DNA of 64,000 nucleotides from Bacilli bacterium (GCA_016296775.1 JAEDIE010000002.1:15364-79363); one strand, 5' to 3'. Shown: positions 47,587-57,040, numbered from the stretch's first letter. A program made the numbers and translations. The notes: generated by a model not told the origin, from the letters alone.

Positions 47587-48483
47587 ATGAAAAAGAAAAT
47601 TTTTGCATTTATGATTTTGCCTAGTTTATTAATGTCTTGTGGAAGTGCAAATTCAAATGGAAGTAATGATGACCCTCAAGATAATAAAGTTCAAGTTGTT
47701 TTAATGTTAGGCCAATCTAACATGGAAGGTCATACTCATTCACAATATTTATTAAATACTAAGGGCGAAGATAAGTTTAAAGAGTATGGAAAGGGATATG
47801 AAGATATCAAAATTTCATATCGTTGCTCAATTAATTTTAACGATTCAAATGGTCAATTTGTTGATGTTAAATTAGGACAAGGAACGAATATTGAAAGATT
47901 TGGACCAGAAATTGGAATAGCCGAAACATTACATGGAAAAGATTTTAAAAATAAAGTAATGCTTGTTAAGTTTGCTCAAGGAGCAACTTCTTTATATAAC
48001 CATTGGATGTCTCCAACTAGTGGTAGAAGTGGTCAATTATATACTTCATGTTTAGAATACTTCACCATGTGTATGGAAAATCTTGAAAGTCAAGGTTACT
48101 ATCCTGAAATTAAGGCTATTTGTTGGATGCAAGGAGAAGATGATTCTAGTAGCTCAGAATATCATAAATATGAAACATTAGAAGAAAACTTTATTAATGA
48201 TTTAAGACAGGATTTAGCATATTATTCAACAAGTGAAGGCATATTTTTTATTGATGCTGGTATTTCAGATTGTGTTGCTTGGACACATCATATAGAGGTT
48301 AATAAAGCTAAATTAAATAATTCTAAAAAGAGTGATTTAAATATGTATTTTTCAACTATTGAAAATGGTTTAAAATATAACTTAGAACCAGTGGGTTCTC
48401 CTGATATATATCATTATGACTCAGATTCAATGATTAAATTAGGTAATTTATTCGGAGAAATGCTGTTAACAATTTTAAAATAA
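47587..48483 (+). CDS. SASA/CE6-type carbohydrate acetylesterase lipoprotein
   Basis: 298 residues. Lipobox LLMSC, Cys18. It has the SASA-fold motif VVLMLGQSNMEGHT (nucleophile Ser in GQSNM) and CWMQGEDDSS (WxQGE block, oxyanion region). CE6/SASA enzymes remove O-acetyl groups from xylan or sialate. Acting outside the cell, it would clear acetyl groups from the glycan before GH43 cleavage. It precedes the lacI-type gene with a one-base overlap. Confidence 0.85.
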   Translation: MKKKIFAFMILPSLLMSCGSANSNGSNDDPQDNKVQVVLMLGQSNMEGHTHSQYLLNTKGEDKFKEYGKGYEDIKISYRCSINFNDSNGQFVDVKLGQGTNIERFGPEIGIAETLHGKDFKNKVMLVKFAQGATSLYNHWMSPTSGRSGQLYTSCLEYFTMCMENLESQGYYPEIKAICWMQGEDDSSSSEYHKYETLEENFINDLRQDLAYYSTSEGIFFIDAGISDCVAWTHHIEVNKAKLNNSKKSDLNMYFSTIENGLKYNLEPVGSPDIYHYDSDSMIKLGNLFGEMLLTILK

Positions 48484-49460
48484 TGAATAAAAGAGTATCA
48501 ATGAAAGACATAGCAACAGAATTAAATATTTCTGTTGATGCAGTTTGTAAAGCTTTAAATGATTCACCAAGAATTAGTAAAAAAACTAAGGAAATGGTTA
48601 ATTTAAAAGCTAAAGAACTTGGATATATTAAAAACACAAGTGCTTCTAATTTAAAGACAGGAAGAACTAATTTTATTGCTGTTTTTATAAACTCTTTTTT
48701 AAATCCTTATTTTGCTGTTGTTACTACTAAGTTGTTTCAACAATTAAAAAAGAAGGGATTTATTGGAATTCTTTGTTTTTGTGATAAGCATGTTTTAACT
48801 GCTGATTATCTTCAACAAGTATTTACTAATAACTGTGAAGCTGTAATTTCTTTGGTTGAACCAGCTGAAGATGTTGTTAGCTTGCTTGATGAAAATAACG
48901 TCGAACTTTATGTATTGGGTATTAGATGTGAAAATAATAAAGTTAATTATGTAGTTACTGATGATTATGATGGTGGAAGATTAGTTGGAAAAGAATTTAA
49001 AAAAGGAAATTATAATAAAGCAATGTTTGTTACAGATTCTTTATCTGGAACTAGTGATATTAGAGAAAAAGGATTTCTTGATGAATTAAAAGATGTGAGA
49101 AATAATAGGGTTTTTGTATTAAAAGACAATCCAGAAACCGATATGTCTAAGGAAGTTATTAAAATGATTGCTAGAGAAAACATTGATTTTATTTTCTGTT
49201 TTAGTGATTATTTAGCTAATAAAGTTAGAAGATGGATCCTTTCATTTGATAATATTATTTATAAACGTACAAAAATTGTTGGATATGATTATATTTATCA
49301 TTATTCAGATTCTTATGAAGAAATTAGTTCAGTTGGTTATAGCATTAAAGAGCTTTGTAATAGTGCTTTAGATGATTTTATTGAGAAAAGAAACAATAAT
49401 ATTTCTAGAGAGAATAAGATTAAAAAAGTCATTCCGGTTAAATATTATAACGTTCAATAA
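48483..49460 (+). CDS. LacI-family transcriptional regulator
   Basis: 325 residues. The N-terminal HTH is SMKDIATELNISVDAVCKAL, followed by the hinge region NTSASNLKTGRT, which in LacI proteins inserts a Leu at the central CpG of the operator. A periplasmic-binding-protein-like ligand domain follows. As the last gene of the operon it is under the same palindromic operator (33744), giving autorepression. The inducer is probably a breakdown sugar. It ends at a terminator. Confidence 0.93.
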   Translation: MNKRVSMKDIATELNISVDAVCKALNDSPRISKKTKEMVNLKAKELGYIKNTSASNLKTGRTNFIAVFINSFLNPYFAVVTTKLFQQLKKKGFIGILCFCDKHVLTADYLQQVFTNNCEAVISLVEPAEDVVSLLDENNVELYVLGIRCENNKVNYVVTDDYDGGRLVGKEFKKGNYNKAMFVTDSLSGTSDIREKGFLDELKDVRNNRVFVLKDNPETDMSKEVIKMIARENIDFIFCFSDYLANKVRRWILSFDNIIYKRTKIVGYDYIYHYSDSYEEISSVGYSIKELCNSALDDFIEKRNNNISRENKIKKVIPVKYYNVQ

Positions 49461-49492
49461 AGACAAAAATAATAAAAAACCATATGATTTCC

Positions 49493-49522
49493 CACTTATT
49501 TTTTAAAAATAAGTGTTTTTTT
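49493..49522 (+). terminator. Terminator after the lacI-type gene
   Basis: CACTTATTTTT and AAAAATAAGTG pair, followed by seven Ts. It ends the 15.7-kb glycan operon and precedes the gdpP promoter (-10-like TATAAT at 49564). Confidence 0.75.
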
Positions 49523-49588
49523 CTTTATTTATATATTTATGAGAAAAAATGATTATTTTATTGTATAATAAAATAAGAGCGAAAATTT

Positions 49589-51616
49589 ATGAATAAAAAG
49601 TTAACGAAATTAAAGATAGCAGCCTTAATTATAACAATGGTCCAAGTAATATTAATTGGAGTATTTTTAACTCTTTATATTCTTGATGTTTGGGGTTTAA
49701 GTCAATTAGTAAAAGTAGATTATATTGTATATGGTTGTTTTGGATTAGCTGTAATTAACGGAATTATTATTTGGTGTATGATCTATACATTCCATAAGAT
49801 TTCTAAAGTTAATGATACAAAAACAAAAGATATAATTGGAACAGACATCAATGAAGCATATTTATTTGGAAAAGTAGGTGCTTTTCTTTGTGATGAAAAC
49901 GGTATTATTCTTTGGGTTAGTGATTTATTTTTAGAAAGACAAATGAATTATATTAATTTAGACATTTATACTTGTTTTCCTAAATTAAAAGAATTTAATG
50001 AAAATTTAAATGTTGAAACTTTAAATATTAAAACAGATTCATATGATTACTCAGTTAAGTTTTTAAAATCGTCTAATTTATTTATATTTAAAGATGTTAC
50101 TGAATATGAAAATCTTTCTAGATATTCTCGCGCTCATGCTATCGTTTTAGGAAGTATCACTATTGATAATTATGATGATATTGCTAAAAAAGATGCAGAT
50201 AATAACGAATTAATTTTAAAAATTAGAAATGAAGTATCTGAGTATTTTAAACAATTTGATGTAACTATAAGACATACTGAAAATGATACATATTTTGCAG
50301 TATGTAATTACGAATCATTAGAAAGAATGGAAAAAGATAAGTTTTCTATTCTTGATGCAGTTAAACAATGTGGAAAAGGTGAACCAATTACACCTACATT
50401 ATCCATCTGTTTTGCTTATGAATTTCCTAATATTACTAAATTAAATGAAAATGTTAGTAATGGTTTACGTGTTGCTTTAGCTCGTGGAGGAGATCAAGTT
50501 GTTGTTTCTAAATTCGGAAGTGAACTTAAGTTTTATGGAGGAAGAACTGAAGCTATTGAAAGCAAGAATAAAGTTAAAGTTAGAGTTTTAGCAAGTTCTT
50601 TGAAAACTTTAATAAATGGTGCAGATCATGTTATTTTGATGGGACATACTGATATGGATATGGATGCTCTTGGAGCATGTATAGGTATGAAAGCTATCTG
50701 CGAAACATTAAATAAGAAAGCTTATATCGTTTATGAACTTGAATTAACTGAAAGAAAAACACGTAGTGCGTTAACATCTTTATATACACGTGATCAATTA
50801 AATAAGTTTGTTGTTTCAAGGAAAAAAGCTGAAGATATCATAACTCCTTCAACACTTGTTTTGGTTCTTGATGTAAGTAAACCTGCTAATACAATGTGCC
50901 CAAAAGTATTGGAATTAACTGACAAAGTTGTTGTTATAGACCATCATAGAAGAGGTGAACAATTCATTGATAATCCTGTTATTTCATATGTTGAACCTAG
51001 TGCTTCTTCAACTTGTGAAATTATTGCTGAATTTATTAAGTATGGTTCATTTACTGAAGACGTTAAGTTAAGTTCTATTGATGCTACAATTATGCTTTCT
51101 GGTATTTTCCTTGATACTACATTCTTCAAAAATAAAGCTGTTGGATTAAGAGCTTTTGAAGGAAGCATGGTTTTAAAAGAATATGGAGCAGATAATGCTC
51201 TTGCTACAGAATTATTAAAAGACGAATATGAAGAATACGAATTAATTACAAAAATCATTGCAAATAAGGTGACTCCAAATGTTGGAATAATTTATAGTGT
51301 TGCTGCAAGTAATGAAATTCTAGATAATTCAATATTAGCTAAAGCTGCCAATAAATGTATGGAATTAAAAGGTATTAGAGCTGCATTTATCATAGGAAAA
51401 ACAGGTGAAAACGAATATAGAATTAGTGCTAGAAGCGATGGAACAATTAATGTTCAAATTATATGTGAAAGATTAGGCGGAGGTGGCCACTTTAATGTAG
51501 CAGCTGTTACATTTAAAAATCCATCCTACAACTTAAAGACTGTTGAAGATTTGTTTGTTGAAGTTTTAAAAGAAAATTTAGATGATATAAAAATCGAAAA
51601 TGAGAAAGGAGATTAA
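49589..51616 (+). CDS. gdpP: Cyclic-di-AMP phosphodiesterase GdpP
   Basis: 675 residues, full-length architecture: two TM helices in the first 70 residues, a degenerate PAS region, a degenerate GGDEF domain (about 180-320), then DHH/DHHA1. DHH motifs: GHTDMDMDALG, VLDVSKP and VIDHHRRGE, and the DHHA1 end GGGGHFNVAA. It hydrolyses c-di-AMP to pApA, affecting potassium and envelope homeostasis. It heads the gdpP-rplI-dnaB block conserved in Bacillota. Confidence 0.95.
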   Translation: MNKKLTKLKIAALIITMVQVILIGVFLTLYILDVWGLSQLVKVDYIVYGCFGLAVINGIIIWCMIYTFHKISKVNDTKTKDIIGTDINEAYLFGKVGAFLCDENGIILWVSDLFLERQMNYINLDIYTCFPKLKEFNENLNVETLNIKTDSYDYSVKFLKSSNLFIFKDVTEYENLSRYSRAHAIVLGSITIDNYDDIAKKDADNNELILKIRNEVSEYFKQFDVTIRHTENDTYFAVCNYESLERMEKDKFSILDAVKQCGKGEPITPTLSICFAYEFPNITKLNENVSNGLRVALARGGDQVVVSKFGSELKFYGGRTEAIESKNKVKVRVLASSLKTLINGADHVILMGHTDMDMDALGACIGMKAICETLNKKAYIVYELELTERKTRSALTSLYTRDQLNKFVVSRKKAEDIITPSTLVLVLDVSKPANTMCPKVLELTDKVVVIDHHRRGEQFIDNPVISYVEPSASSTCEIIAEFIKYGSFTEDVKLSSIDATIMLSGIFLDTTFFKNKAVGLRAFEGSMVLKEYGADNALATELLKDEYEEYELITKIIANKVTPNVGIIYSVAASNEILDNSILAKAANKCMELKGIRAAFIIGKTGENEYRISARSDGTINVQIICERLGGGGHFNVAAVTFKNPSYNLKTVEDLFVEVLKENLDDIKIENEKGD

Positions 51617-51618
51617 TT

Positions 51619-52065
51619 ATGGAAGTTATTTTACTTGTAGATGTTAAAGGTATTGGCAAAAAGGGAGAAACCAAAAAAGTTAGTGATGGTTATGCTTCTA
51701 ATTATTTAATCCCAAGAAAATTAGCTGTTAGAAAAACAGAAGGAAGTGTTCAAGTTTTAAATAAACAAAATGAAGATGAAAGAATCAGACAAGAAAAGTT
51801 AAAGAACACAGCTTTAGAAATTAAAGCTAAACTTGAAACAATTACATTAGAATTCAAAGCTAAACCACAAGCTGATGGAAGTTTATCAAAGAACGTTTCT
51901 TTCAAAGAAGTAGAAAATAAGTTAAAAACTGAATTTAACATTATTGTAGATAAAAGAAAGATTATTGATAAGTTCTTAATTAATGCTTTTGGTTATACAA
52001 AATTAAGAATTGAATTATATAAGGGAGTCATTGGCATTATAAATGTCCATGTAAGTGAAGAATAA
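51619..52065 (+). CDS. rplI: 50S ribosomal protein bL9
   Basis: 148 residues. The N-terminal signature is MEVILLVDVKGIGKKGETKKVSDGYASNYLIP with the GYxxNYLIP motif; a long helix and C-terminal domain follow. Its stop overlaps the dnaB start by one base. The GAAAGGAGAT Shine-Dalgarno is inside the gdpP tail. Confidence 0.97.
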   Translation: MEVILLVDVKGIGKKGETKKVSDGYASNYLIPRKLAVRKTEGSVQVLNKQNEDERIRQEKLKNTALEIKAKLETITLEFKAKPQADGSLSKNVSFKEVENKLKTEFNIIVDKRKIIDKFLINAFGYTKLRIELYKGVIGIINVHVSEE

Positions 52066-53501
52066 TGGAAAAATCAAAATATCCTGTAGATGAGATCAGT
52101 GAAAAGACTATATTAGGCGTTATTTTACTTAAGCCTAAAGAAAATTTATCAGTAATTAACGAACTTACTGAAGATGATTTTTATTGGAATAATGGACAGA
52201 ATAGATATCTTTTTATTGCCATTAAAGCTCTTGCTTTAAATAATTTGCCAATTGATATGACAAGTGTTTATAACTTTTTAAATGAAAAGAAAACACTTAA
52301 TATTGTTGGAGGAATTGAATACATTAGTTCATTATGTGAATTAGTTACAACATTTAACAATGTAGAATTTTATTTAGATACTTTAAAGAAAACAACATTA
52401 TTACGTAAGTTTTTTATGACAATGGATAATGCTGAAGAAGAGTATTTAAATAGACCAATGGAAGATGTTCCTACGTTTGTTCAAAAATATCAAAACATTA
52501 TTAATGATGTTGCTAATTCAAGAAAAGAAACTGATTTTAGTTCCTTAAGAGATGTTGCCCTTGAACTTGATCAAAGAATTAAAAGTAGTATCGGTGGAGA
52601 TTCTACAATTACTGGATATTCAACTGGATATAAATATTTTGATAGAAAGATCAATGGTTTAAATAAAGGTAGTATGATTGTTATTGCTGGTCGTCCAGGT
52701 ATGGGTAAATCAACATTAGCATTAAATATTGCTTATAACGTTGCTAAAAAAATACAAAAACCAGTTGCTTACTTCTCATTAGAAGTTGAAGCTGACAAGT
52801 TAGTTATTAAACTTTATGCTTGTGAAGCTGGAGTTAACTCAAGAAATATTGAAACAGGTTATTTAACTACTGATGAAAGAGCAAGACTTTCTGAAGCTAA
52901 AGACAGATTATTAGAAGTACCACTTCATATTGATGAAAATAGAAGCAATTCAGTTGGTGATATCTTTATTAAATCAAGAAAATTAAAAGAACAATATGGT
53001 GATTTAGGACTTATTATTATTGACCATATTGGAATTACTGATAAAGAAAAAGATATGAAATTTAGTAGTGAAGTTGCTGAACTTTCATATAAAGCAAGAC
53101 AAGTTAAAAAGATTGCTGGTGAATTAGATGTACCAATTATTTGTGTTACGCAGTTAAATAGACAAGTTGAACTTCGTGACAATAAAATTCCTCAAATGGC
53201 TGACCTTAGAGGCAGTGGTGAATTTGAACAATCAGCAGACCAAATTGTTCTTCTTTATCGTGAAAAATATTACACTCAAACAGGAAATGTTGCAAATAAT
53301 AAAAAAGAAGATAATAACGAAGAAACAAAAACAAACGAGCTTAATTTGGCTGAAGGTTGGCAAATTGTTGAACTTAATGTTGCTAAAAATAGAGCTGGTG
53401 AACCAGGAAAAACATATCTTTTATTCAATCCTGCCTTAAGTAGATTCGATACTCCAAGTTTAGAAACTTTAAAAGTAATAGAAAGTTGTAAAAAAAACTA
53501 A
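52065..53501 (+). CDS. dnaB: Replicative DNA helicase DnaB (DnaC in Bacillus)
   Basis: 478 residues. The N-terminal domain is PVDEISEKTILGVILL; the RecA-like domain has Walker A GRPGMGKSTLALNIA, then YFSLEVEADKL and LIIIDHIGI. It also has QLNRQVELRDNKIPQMADLRGSGEFEQSAD. It unwinds DNA ahead of the fork. It follows rplI directly. Confidence 0.97.
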   Translation: MEKSKYPVDEISEKTILGVILLKPKENLSVINELTEDDFYWNNGQNRYLFIAIKALALNNLPIDMTSVYNFLNEKKTLNIVGGIEYISSLCELVTTFNNVEFYLDTLKKTTLLRKFFMTMDNAEEEYLNRPMEDVPTFVQKYQNIINDVANSRKETDFSSLRDVALELDQRIKSSIGGDSTITGYSTGYKYFDRKINGLNKGSMIVIAGRPGMGKSTLALNIAYNVAKKIQKPVAYFSLEVEADKLVIKLYACEAGVNSRNIETGYLTTDERARLSEAKDRLLEVPLHIDENRSNSVGDIFIKSRKLKEQYGDLGLIIIDHIGITDKEKDMKFSSEVAELSYKARQVKKIAGELDVPIICVTQLNRQVELRDNKIPQMADLRGSGEFEQSADQIVLLYREKYYTQTGNVANNKKEDNNEETKTNELNLAEGWQIVELNVAKNRAGEPGKTYLLFNPALSRFDTPSLETLKVIESCKKN

Positions 53502-53502
53502 T

Positions 53503-54252
53503 ATGAAATTCATTAATGTTGGTAGTGGATCAAAGGGAAATTCCACGATTATTTATAATGAAGAAACAACCATTTTAGTTGATGCGGGAATTTCAAAAAG
53601 AAGATTAGTTACAGCTTTAAGAACTATTAATAGAAAATTAGAAGATATTCGATTTGTTTTGTTAACTCATGCTCATAATGATCATGTTTCTAATATTGAT
53701 ATTTTTAATCCAAAAATTGTTTATACTGTTGAAAACGAGTTAACAAATGATAGTGATTTTAATATTATAGAACATTTTAAAGAGTATAAATTAAATACCA
53801 TAAATGTAACTGTTTTAAAGACAAGTCATGATGTTAAAGGAAGTTCGGGATTTCTATTTAAAGATAGTAAAAATGAATTAGTATATATTACTGATACTGG
53901 TTATATTCCTTTAGAAACATTAAATATTATTAAGAATAAAGAAATATATATTATGGAATCAAATCATGATATATCTATGCTTTTAAATAGTGCTAGACCT
54001 ATTATTTTAAAAACTAGAATTCTTTCTAGTGTAGGACATTTATCTAATGATTTATGTGGAAAATATTTAAGTGAAGTAGTAGGAGATAAAACTAAAGCTA
54101 TATTTTTAGCTCACTTAAGTGAAGAATGCAATTTAGATGGTATAGCTATAGATACAGTTTATGAACTGATAACTAAGAAAATTAAAAATAATAAATATTT
54201 ATTATTTGATACATTAAAACAAAGAGAGTCTACTATATATGACAAAGATTAA
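53503..54252 (+). CDS. walJ: Metallo-beta-lactamase-fold hydrolase WalJ/YycJ
   Basis: 249 residues. It starts with VGSGSKGNSTIIYNEETTIL; the HxHxDH metal motif is LLTHAHNDHVSNID and later metal ligands lie in LKTSHDVKGSSGF. The family is an exonuclease-like hydrolase linked in Bacilli to the WalRK locus. Here WalRK is absent and the gene follows dnaB by one base. It overlaps rlmH by 14 bases. Confidence 0.88.
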   Translation: MKFINVGSGSKGNSTIIYNEETTILVDAGISKRRLVTALRTINRKLEDIRFVLLTHAHNDHVSNIDIFNPKIVYTVENELTNDSDFNIIEHFKEYKLNTINVTVLKTSHDVKGSSGFLFKDSKNELVYITDTGYIPLETLNIIKNKEIYIMESNHDISMLLNSARPIILKTRILSSVGHLSNDLCGKYLSEVVGDKTKAIFLAHLSEECNLDGIAIDTVYELITKKIKNNKYLLFDTLKQRESTIYDKD

Positions 54253-54709
54253 TATTTATTGTATAGGTAAAATTAAAGAAAAATATTTAAATGATGCAAT
54301 AAATGAATATTCTAAAAGAATATCTAAATATGCAAAATTAAATATTATTGAATTAGAAGATGAAAAAGTTCAAAACAACAATCCATCTAATATTAAAGAT
54401 ATTGAATCAAGAAAAATATTATCCAAATTAAAAGATAATGATTACTTAATTATACTTGATTTAAAGGGTGAAGAATTAAGTAGTGAATCTCTTGCTTCGT
54501 TCTTTCAAACTTTAGAAGATAGAGGAATTGGAAATATCAATATAGCTATAGGCGGATCACTAGGATTTAACGAAGAAATTAAAAAAAGAGCCAATAAATC
54601 ACTATGTTTTTCACACTTAACATTCCCTCACCAACTAATAAGAGTGTTCTTACTTGAACAACTATATAGATGTTATAAAATAAATAGGAACGAAAGTTAC
54701 CATCACTAG
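54239..54709 (+). CDS. rlmH: 23S rRNA pseudouridine-1915 N3-methyltransferase RlmH
   Basis: 156 residues, full length, SPOUT fold. It begins NIYCIGKIKEKYLNDAINEY, has DYLIILDLKGEELSS and the knot NIAIGGSLGFNEEI, and ends LLEQLYRCYKINRNESYHH. It methylates the helix 69 pseudouridine of 23S rRNA. The pairing with walJ is conserved in Bacillota. Confidence 0.95.
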   Translation: MTKINIYCIGKIKEKYLNDAINEYSKRISKYAKLNIIELEDEKVQNNNPSNIKDIESRKILSKLKDNDYLIILDLKGEELSSESLASFFQTLEDRGIGNINIAIGGSLGFNEEIKKRANKSLCFSHLTFPHQLIRVFLLEQLYRCYKINRNESYHH

Positions 54710-54717
54710 GAGATAAT

Positions 54718-55056
54718 ATGGAATATATTGAATTTAATGATTTAATTAAAATTAAAGATGAAGAATATAAGTATATTAATGCTTATAAAATTGATGATTC
54801 TATCTTTTATGTAGAACCTAATTTTTATACTCAATTAATTTATTTTAAAGAATATTATAAAGATAAATATTTAGAAATTATTGAAGCTATAAAAGATACA
54901 GCAAAAACAAATAAGAAAGTTGTATTTACAGGAGATTTTGAAAATCCTATTATTCATAAAGATGATTTCATTTATCGAGAAATTGATGATGTATTAGCTA
55001 AAGTTAAATTAACTTTTGATAATAAATCTAATCCAGATAGTGATTGGAAAGATTAA
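54718..55056 (+). CDS. Conserved-looking protein of unknown function
   Basis: 112 residues, cytoplasmic, no signal or TM. It is acidic, with an N-terminal YIEFNDLIKIKDEEYKY, a YFKEYYKDKYLEIIEAIKDT helix, then VVFTGDFENPI and a DIDDVLAKVKL-like helix before an acidic C-terminus. I do not recognise it. It follows rlmH by 8 bases with an AGGAGATAATATG start, so it is in the same transcript, closed by the terminator at 55073. Confidence 0.65.
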   Translation: MEYIEFNDLIKIKDEEYKYINAYKIDDSIFYVEPNFYTQLIYFKEYYKDKYLEIIEAIKDTAKTNKKVVFTGDFENPIIHKDDFIYREIDDVLAKVKLTFDNKSNPDSDWKD

Positions 55057-55072
55057 AAAAATTAAGTAATAA

Positions 55073-55107
55073 AAATGGGAAAACGATATGTTTTCCCATT
55101 TATTTTA
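55073..55107. terminator. Terminator between the rlmH operon and the membrane protein gene
   Basis: AAATGGGAAAAC, loop GATAT, GTTTTCCCATTT: a perfect 12-bp stem with T-rich sequence after it and A-rich sequence before it, lying between convergent genes and usable in both directions. Confidence 0.8.
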
Positions 55108-55118
55108 TTTAATTAAAC

Positions 55119-56159
55119 TTATTTATTTTCTTGATATTGAGGTCTTAAATTCTTCATTGATAACCACATACATCTTACACCAAATGTAAGGATGTAGATC
55201 ATTAATGCGAAGTTAGAGAACATGAATCCAACAATTAATGAAAGTAATGCGGGAGTCATACTTAACCAAGTTGAAATACCAAATCCATGGTACCATTTAA
55301 TAGTTGATTTAAGAGGATTTGTTTTACCTCTAGTAAGTAAGAAGATAAGTAATCCCATTAAAAGAGTAATACCACAATTTAAGCCCATAGCAATTCCAAA
55401 TTGAACTAAGATTAATCTATTTTTGTTATTGGTATAAACTTTATCAACAAATGGAGAATAGTTAGATAAAACCATTGATGGAGTTAATTTAGTTTCACCT
55501 TCTTTAATGGTAGAAAGAATTGTTTTGAATGAACTATTTTCAAATTGTTTTCCTAAGTTTTTGTAATCTCCGCTAACACCACTTAATTTGCTCTTAGTAT
55601 TTACATTGTATAATTGAGATTCAAAGTAAGTTGGAGTAAAGATAATGTAACTTGTTGAACGGAAATTTTCAGTAGTAAGCTCATTATCATTTCTAATCGT
55701 TTCAAGTGTTGAATCATATAAAGCATCTTCTTTAGCTAAATTAACATAGTAAATGTCTAATAATTTTTGGTATGTGGCAGTATATTCATCAAATCTTGAA
55801 TATGTATAAATAGGAGTATTTGCTTTTGGTGGTAAATATGAAGAGTCAATTTTAGCTTCTTTTTCTTCAAATCTAATATCAGGAGTTGTTGAATCAGTTG
55901 CATAGCTATATAAAGCTAAAGCAATTGGATCATTTCCTGAAGAAAGATATTGAGAGCCTTTAGTATTGCTAGCTGCAACTACTTGAGGAATAACTGAAAT
56001 GGCCATTGAAAAAATGAAAATAATGAGTGTTACATACCATTTTTTCTTCATACCACAATCCATAGCGATTGTGTTGTTAAATAACGATTTAATATAGTAC
56101 CAAATTTTTCCCCATGGGAATTTTTTCTTTTCTTTTACGATTTTTGCTTTCTTTGCCAT
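55119..56159 (-). CDS. Multi-pass membrane protein, possibly DUF1189-like
   Basis: 346 residues. A basic N-terminus leads to one TM helix (about residues 44-64), then an extracytoplasmic domain of about 160 residues, and three or four TM helices in the last 110 residues (GLNCGITLLMGLLIFLL, ALLSLIVGFMFSN). The overall arrangement is close to DUF1189/MalA-type membrane proteins found in Bacillota, but I see no diagnostic motif. It is on the strand opposite to rlmH and tmRNA. Its AAAGGAAG Shine-Dalgarno is about 16 bases from the ATG, so the start is a little uncertain. Confidence 0.6.
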   Translation of the reverse strand: MAKKAKIVKEKKKFPWGKIWYYIKSLFNNTIAMDCGMKKKWYVTLIIFIFSMAISVIPQVVAASNTKGSQYLSSGNDPIALALYSYATDSTTPDIRFEEKEAKIDSSYLPPKANTPIYTYSRFDEYTATYQKLLDIYYVNLAKEDALYDSTLETIRNDNELTTENFRSTSYIIFTPTYFESQLYNVNTKSKLSGVSGDYKNLGKQFENSSFKTILSTIKEGETKLTPSMVLSNYSPFVDKVYTNNKNRLILVQFGIAMGLNCGITLLMGLLIFLLTRGKTNPLKSTIKWYHGFGISTWLSMTPALLSLIVGFMFSNFALMIYILTFGVRCMWLSMKNLRPQYQENK

Positions 56160-56244
56160 AAATAAATTAGACCACTTCCTTTCGTATGCTTAGAAATTAT
56201 ATACTAATTTTGCTTATTATACAAATAAGTATATTTGTATATAC

Positions 56245-56273
56245 TTGAAATTTCTATTAAAAGTGGCTAAAAT
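56245..56273 (+). promoter_or_regulatory. tmRNA promoter
   Basis: -35 TTGAAA (56245-56250), 17-bp spacer, -10 TAAAAT (56268-56273). Predicted start about 56280, a few bases before the mature tmRNA 5' end at 56285. Confidence 0.6.
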
Positions 56274-56284
56274 AACCACCACTG

Positions 56285-56648
56285 GGGGATGTCTTAGTTT
56301 CGACATTTATGGATTGGCAAAGATTGCAGTCGGATAGCTCCGTTAAAGGCTAAACAAAAATATCTGGCAACAGAAATTTAAACCTTGCTTTTGCTGCTTA
56401 GTAGCCTCGTAGCATAAATTTTGCTAGAAAGCACGAGTCTTAAGGGTACATCTTCTTACACTTAATAAACTTGTCATAAAGAGAAGATAGGCTGTAGCAA
56501 TGTTCGTAGCTATGGATGAAAATCATACGAAATAGTGGTGTAAAGTTCTTAAGAGTTGATAAGCCATGAAACTTAAACTCTTAATAAACTGTAGTGATCT
56601 TTGTAGAACTGTAGATGGACCGGAGTGCAATTCTCCGCATCTCCACCA
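56285..56648 (+). ncRNA. ssrA: Transfer-messenger RNA (tmRNA), gene ssrA
   Basis: 364 nt. The 5' end GGGGATG pairs with CATCTCC at the 3' end, with the G3-U70 wobble needed for alanine charging. CCA is encoded at 56646-56648. The T-arm is CGGAG/CTCCG. The tag ORF starts at GGC (56366) and ends at TAG (56399-56401): Gly-Asn-Arg-Asn-Leu-Asn-Leu-Ala-Phe-Ala-Ala, so the degron is AGNRNLNLAFAA. It rescues stalled ribosomes and tags their peptides for proteolysis. Pseudoknot regions fill the rest. An intrinsic terminator lies at 56661. Confidence 0.95.
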
Positions 56649-56854
56649 TCTTTAATAAGTAAGGTGATACGTATAATCGTATTGCCTTTTTTCTTGCTTT
56701 TATAGCAGTTTTTACTTATTTAAATATGTTAACGATTTGAAATGGTAGTCAAATTTCATTTTCCGAGTTTTCGATAACTCACTTAACGGATAGAGTTAAG
56801 AAAATATCACCCTAAAACGAAATGAATTAATGTAAAGATGAGGTCAAATCGTTA
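56647..56854. repeat. 208-bp direct repeat, copy 1, beginning at the tmRNA CCA end
   Basis: Matches copy 2 (58930-59137) without gaps at about 178 of 208 positions by my count. It starts at the last two bases of tmRNA, covers its terminator, and ends in a segment whose ends form a 12-bp inverted repeat (TTAACGATTTGA 56729-56740, TCAAATCGTTAA 56844-56855). It brackets the abiE and recombinase segment, as expected for a duplicated attachment site. Confidence 0.85.
56661..56692 (+). terminator. Intrinsic terminator after tmRNA
   Basis: AAGGTGATACG (56661-56671), loop TATAAT, CGTATTGCCTT (56678-56688), then T-run. The 11-bp stem has two G-U pairs. It lies within the 208-bp repeat and is duplicated at 58945-58975. 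Confidence 0.85.
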
Positions 56855-57005
56855 AATTATTGAAATCGTTAAGCGATTTAATTTTGATGCTAATGTTCTA
56901 TTTACAACCATATTTCTAAAATAGATTGGTGTATTTGTAACAAAATCGATATCAAAAATATTACTAGAATAATCTATCATAAGGAATATAACTATCAAAT
57001 AAAAC

Positions 57006-57040
57006 TTGCAAATAAAACCACAATGTAATAAAATGTGGTT
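57006..57040 (+). promoter_or_regulatory. abiE promoter with an inverted repeat
   Basis: -35 TTGCAA (57006-57011), 17-bp spacer, -10 TAAAAT (57029-57034). The inverted repeat AACCACA (57016-57022) and TGTGGTT (57034-57040) flanks the -10. AbiEi antitoxins are known to repress their own promoters by binding inverted repeats, so this is the probable operator. Confidence 0.5.

Noticed and set aside
49445..49458. TATAACGTTCAATA at the end of the lacI-type gene, similar to half of the operator
   Set aside because: Only one half-site matches, it is inside the coding region, and there is no promoter downstream within a useful distance.
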